Below, in pieces: positions 61,195-64,000 of a stretch of DNA of 64,000 nucleotides (the stretch's first letter is position 1; each line of letters starts with the position of its first letter). The translations under genes and the position numbers were made by a program. Under the pieces are notes generated by a model. The model had not been told where the DNA came from. It saw only the letters and a program-made list of their open reading frames with translations, and made no database searches. Origin of the DNA: a virus; the IMG/VR virus record IMGVR_UViG_3300042314_000343, positions 1-64,000 of that record. One strand, written 5' to 3'.

Positions 61195-61641
61195 ATGTCA
61201 AATGAACTAAATAATGAGGAAAAGGTTACGCCACTAACTGCACGGTTGCAGGATGGAGAGCCAGTAATTCCAGAGCTTAGCGAAGAGTCGCAAGCGGTAG
61301 TAGAAGAGCTTGTTAGCAAATATTCTCAGATGGTAGATCAGTTAGAAGACGATGCCGAAGAGGTAGAGTCTATTGTTGAAGAAATCACAGAAGAGCCAGT
61401 AGTTGAGGAAGTCAAGGCTGCAAAGCCAGAGCCAAAGGCTGCGAAGCCAAAGGCAGCTAAGAAGAAGGATGACGAAAAGATTGTTGCAGTATTCTCCACA
61501 AAGAATGTAACATGGAATGGCGTAGGAAAAGTTTACAGAGGTTACAACATTGTGACCCAGGAAGAGGCAGACCTATGGGCAACAAGAAGCCACATCCGTA
61601 TTGCAACCCCAGAAGAGGTAGCAAAGGAATTCGGTCTATAA
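61195..61641 (+). CDS. Head-associated protein with acidic linker
   Basis: 148 residues. Glu/Asp-rich first half, a Lys/Ala/Pro linker, then a compact C-terminal domain (VAVFSTKNVTWNGVGKVYRGYNI ... LWATRSHIRIATPEEV). May bind the capsid and present the end, or be a connector. Not firmly identified. Confidence 0.62.
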   Translation: MSNELNNEEKVTPLTARLQDGEPVIPELSEESQAVVEELVSKYSQMVDQLEDDAEEVESIVEEITEEPVVEEVKAAKPEPKAAKPKAAKKKDDEKIVAVFSTKNVTWNGVGKVYRGYNIVTQEEADLWATRSHIRIATPEEVAKEFGL

Positions 61642-61642
61642 A

Positions 61643-62554
61643 ATGGAAATTTTGAGAGTCGCTGAGAACATCACATCAGATGGGGTAGAAGTAACAATCC
61701 AGGTCCCAGGTGACCACACAGAATCTGATCATGTTTTGTCTATTACAGACCTCAGCGACTTTTCTATTTTAGAGCAGGAAATTGTCACAGCTGGAGGAGA
61801 GTCGTTAACCTTCTACCTTGATAAAAACTTCGACAACTCATACGACGTAGAACTACTTCTTGACGGAGATGTAATATTCTCCGAAAGCTACGAGGTAGTA
61901 AGGCCATATCTTGATCCATATGCTGTTGCAGAAACGGCAACAGAGATAGCAGAAATAAGAAAACTAGAAAGACTTTCTAGGGCAATCATAGATTCATTTC
62001 TAGACAACATAGATTTTTATAACAAGAAGGCTATTTATGAGGTCACAGGAAACGGGCTTGACTTAATACCAGTGTGGAAGGACGTAAACAAGATCCTTAA
62101 GGTTTACGAAAACAATGAGCTTGTGTACGATGCAAATGCAGAAGAAAATGATTTTGTTTTTGCTATTACAAAAGATAAATCAGCCATCTACAGAGTCGTA
62201 TCTGGTGCCAACAACGTCATTGATGCCAGGGTACCTAGCCTGCCAGTATCTCCAACAGACTATGTAGACTTGTCGCTAACAAGATCAACATTTAGAAAAG
62301 GCAATGACTTTGCATTTGTTCTAGACATCGGATACAAAACTTTGCCATCTTCGGTTGTAGATGCCACAGAGATGCTGGTTGACGATCTAAAATGCGGAAG
62401 ACTAGACTATTTTCAAAGATATGTTACTTCATACAATACAGATCAGTACAGAATTCAGTTTGACAAGAGAGTCTTGGAAGGAACGGGAAACATCCTGGTA
62501 GACAAAATACTAGAAAAGTATAGAAAGTCTATTACAAGAGTTGGAGTTCTGTAA
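61643..62554 (+). CDS. Head-tail connector protein (putative)
   Basis: 303 residues. A beta N-terminal domain (1-95) and a helical middle (AETATEIAEIRKLERLSRAIID) with DLIPVWKDVNKILKVYENNELVYD. The position after the capsid and the adaptor-like helices fit a gp6/gp15-type connector. TAATG overlap with the next gene. Confidence 0.62.
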   Translation: MEILRVAENITSDGVEVTIQVPGDHTESDHVLSITDLSDFSILEQEIVTAGGESLTFYLDKNFDNSYDVELLLDGDVIFSESYEVVRPYLDPYAVAETATEIAEIRKLERLSRAIIDSFLDNIDFYNKKAIYEVTGNGLDLIPVWKDVNKILKVYENNELVYDANAEENDFVFAITKDKSAIYRVVSGANNVIDARVPSLPVSPTDYVDLSLTRSTFRKGNDFAFVLDIGYKTLPSSVVDATEMLVDDLKCGRLDYFQRYVTSYNTDQYRIQFDKRVLEGTGNILVDKILEKYRKSITRVGVL

Positions 62555-63003
62555 TGTCAAAATGCGAAACTACTGACTTTATATACCCACTACTTGCAGA
62601 TGTTTACTATCCGCTAGTAAAGCAAGACGCACTGGGTTCAATAAAAAAGCAGTGGGTTCTTGACAGAAGTGTTGCATGTAGCCTGGCACCTGCAGGGTCT
62701 GCAATGGCAGAAGACGTTAAGCCAAATGTAAACATTACAAGAGAGGTAATTCTAGTAGGAAGAGTACGCTCAGATATCAGGGTGGCAGCTACAGATTCAA
62801 ATAACGCAATAACCAATGTTCTGATAACCAACATTAGAGATAAGTCTGGTAACAGCATTTACAACGAAACTTCTGGTGTTAGAAACAATAAGACAACCCT
62901 TTTCGAGGTTGCTACAAATGAGCCAATTGTTGGCCCATTTGGTAAAACAGAATACTTTAAGCTTGTCCTAAAAAGATCGGAGAACCAGGCGGTAGATCTG
63001 TGA
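62554..63003 (+). CDS. Head closure-like protein (putative)
   Basis: 149 residues, beta-rich, with SIKKQWVLDRSVACSLAPAG and GPFGKTEYFKLVL at the end. Place and size match head-closure proteins. Four-base overlap with the next gene. Confidence 0.62.
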   Translation: MSKCETTDFIYPLLADVYYPLVKQDALGSIKKQWVLDRSVACSLAPAGSAMAEDVKPNVNITREVILVGRVRSDIRVAATDSNNAITNVLITNIRDKSGNSIYNETSGVRNNKTTLFEVATNEPIVGPFGKTEYFKLVLKRSENQAVDL

Positions 63004-63677
63004 GAGTTTTAATGAACTCTAAAAAGCTAAAAAAAGATTTAGATAATTTAATGAATTATTCTATAGGCTTTCTAGAGGGTGCTCACCGTGGTAAGCAGGT
63101 ATTCTTAAACTCAGTTGGAGCCCAGACCATAGAGGTATTAAAAGAATACATAGACTCAAGTGCAAGGGTAAACCCATCAGCCATGCACCATATCTATGAG
63201 TGGATGCAGACTGGAAGCCCAGACGCAAGACTATTTGATATATCTTATACGGTAAGCAATCTTGGCCTTTCTGTAAAATCAACCTTTAGGCAGTCGACAT
63301 CTCTCCAGGCAGGGTCAACTGTACCATTTTATGACAAGGCAAGAATTATGGAAGAGGGAATTCCAGTAAGAATTGAGCCGAGAAGGTCTAACGTCCTCGC
63401 CTTTACTGATGATGCTGGAGAGCAGGTCTTTACTAGTGCAGCAGTAAACGTTTCAAACCCTGGAGGCGATCAGGTACAGGGGTCGTTTGAAAGAACATTT
63501 GACTCATTTTTTAATCTATACTTTAAGCAATCATTCCTTAAGTCGTCTGGTATAATGGACTATCTGCAAAATCCAGTATTGTTTAAAAAGAACTTCGCTG
63601 CTGGAAGAGCTGGTGGAAAGCAAAAGGGCATATCTACTGGTTACAGGTGGATCGCTAACGCAGGACTAGGAGGATAA
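63000..63677 (+). CDS. Neck/tail-completion protein (putative)
   Basis: 225 residues from GTG; ATG four codons later is possible. MHHIYEWMQTGSPDARLFDI and a C-terminal IMDYLQNPVLFKKNFAAGRAGG are patterns of HK97 gp10-type or minor tail completion proteins. Not certain. Confidence 0.58.
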   Translation: MRVLMNSKKLKKDLDNLMNYSIGFLEGAHRGKQVFLNSVGAQTIEVLKEYIDSSARVNPSAMHHIYEWMQTGSPDARLFDISYTVSNLGLSVKSTFRQSTSLQAGSTVPFYDKARIMEEGIPVRIEPRRSNVLAFTDDAGEQVFTSAAVNVSNPGGDQVQGSFERTFDSFFNLYFKQSFLKSSGIMDYLQNPVLFKKNFAAGRAGGKQKGISTGYRWIANAGLGG

Positions 63678-63678
63678 C

Positions 63679-64000
63679 GTGGCAAAGACATTTCCGCCCA
63701 TCTTTATCAATAAGTATCTTGCTGCAAAGATATCTCCAGCACTGCCAGAATACTTCTCTAACCCACTAAAATTCTTTCCTACTATGCCAACAGACATAGA
63801 GTCTCTTACAGAAACATTTCCTGAAGCAGCCAACGACGTATTTGCTGTATACGACAGAATGCTTAAGATGAGGAGAAAGGCTTTTCCGCACATCAAGAGT
63901 GAGCAGGTGCTGTACTACTTCTACAAGGTAGCTGGAGACATTTCAGGACTGTTGTACACCACACAGGCAGTTCAAGACTTACTAGACCGTGGCGACGAGT
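63679..64000 (+). CDS. Tail-completion-like protein (3' end outside window)
   Basis: First 107 residues seen, GTG start after AGGAGGA. TFPPIFINKYLAAKISPALPEYF then helical FAVYDRMLKMRRKAFPHIKSEQVLYYF. Unknown; position suggests a neck or tail-terminator protein. Confidence 0.6.
   Translation, partial: MAKTFPPIFINKYLAAKISPALPEYFSNPLKFFPTMPTDIESLTETFPEAANDVFAVYDRMLKMRRKAFPHIKSEQVLYYFYKVAGDISGLLYTTQAVQDLLDRGDE

Overview
The window reads as part of a large tailed, probably lytic, bacteriophage genome of an actinobacterial host. The host clue is a WhiB-like Fe-S protein (6722-7009) together with DUF7455, FmdB-type and other small proteins typical of actinophages, and a FAD-dependent thymidylate synthase (thyX). 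Composition looks moderately AT-rich by eye (not computed), so a low-GC actinobacterium, for example a freshwater lineage, is a guess. Gene content is closest in style to large siphoviral actinophages with many tRNAs. I see no terminase, DNA polymerase, integrase or repressor in this window.

Layout. (1) 1-8050, plus strand: lysis and accessory genes (r1t-like holin, secreted subtilisin-like protease, M23-LysM endolysin, a second holin-like protein, thermonuclease, DEDDh exonuclease, Fe(II)/2OG oxygenase, WhiB) interleaved with tRNAs for Asn, Gly, Asp, Glu, Tyr and Thr, plus tRNA-like structures. It closes with a bidirectional terminator. (2) 8050-18910: a two-domain glycosyltransferase, small structural proteins, GroES-like co-chaperonin, DUF1599 protein, thyX, tRNA-Met and tRNA-Arg, HNH-type nucleases, and a run of short overlapping genes. 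(3) 18911-19907: a ~1 kb convergent non-coding region carrying an array of a bipartite repeat. (4) 19908-33560, minus strand: about 48 mostly tiny genes in short overlapping operons. Their intergenic gaps share several repeated signals: 22 promoters with a GTCAGAC-type box exactly 17 bp upstream of the -10, a GGGG-N14/15-TCGTAAT repeat, TAAC repeats phased at 11 bp, and GGGGCCCC-centred elements. (5) 33980-47730: tail fibre, collagen-like, PASTA and Cys-rich adhesin genes, with a minus-strand pair of cell-wall hydrolases (SLT and NlpC/P60 lipoprotein) inserted. (6) 47769-52703: two DUF6065-like paralogues, a GlcNAc-transferase-like enzyme fused to a zinc module, a DNA methyltransferase and a GT2 glycosyltransferase. 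(7) 52737-64000: a giant tail protein, portal, prohead protease with a nested scaffold start, major capsid, head-tail joining genes and a partial gene running off the end.

How it fits together. Structural genes and tRNAs on the plus strand are often preceded by an extended -10 (TGnTATAAT) only 5-8 bp from the start codon, which implies leaderless mRNAs, a habit of actinobacteria. The minus-strand small-gene block uses a different promoter class with its own box, which suggests a separately regulated, probably early or middle, regulon. Collagen-like GPT-repeat fibres, a prolyl-4-hydroxylase-like enzyme and several glycosyltransferases in one genome suggest post-translational modification of the fibres, but this is inference.
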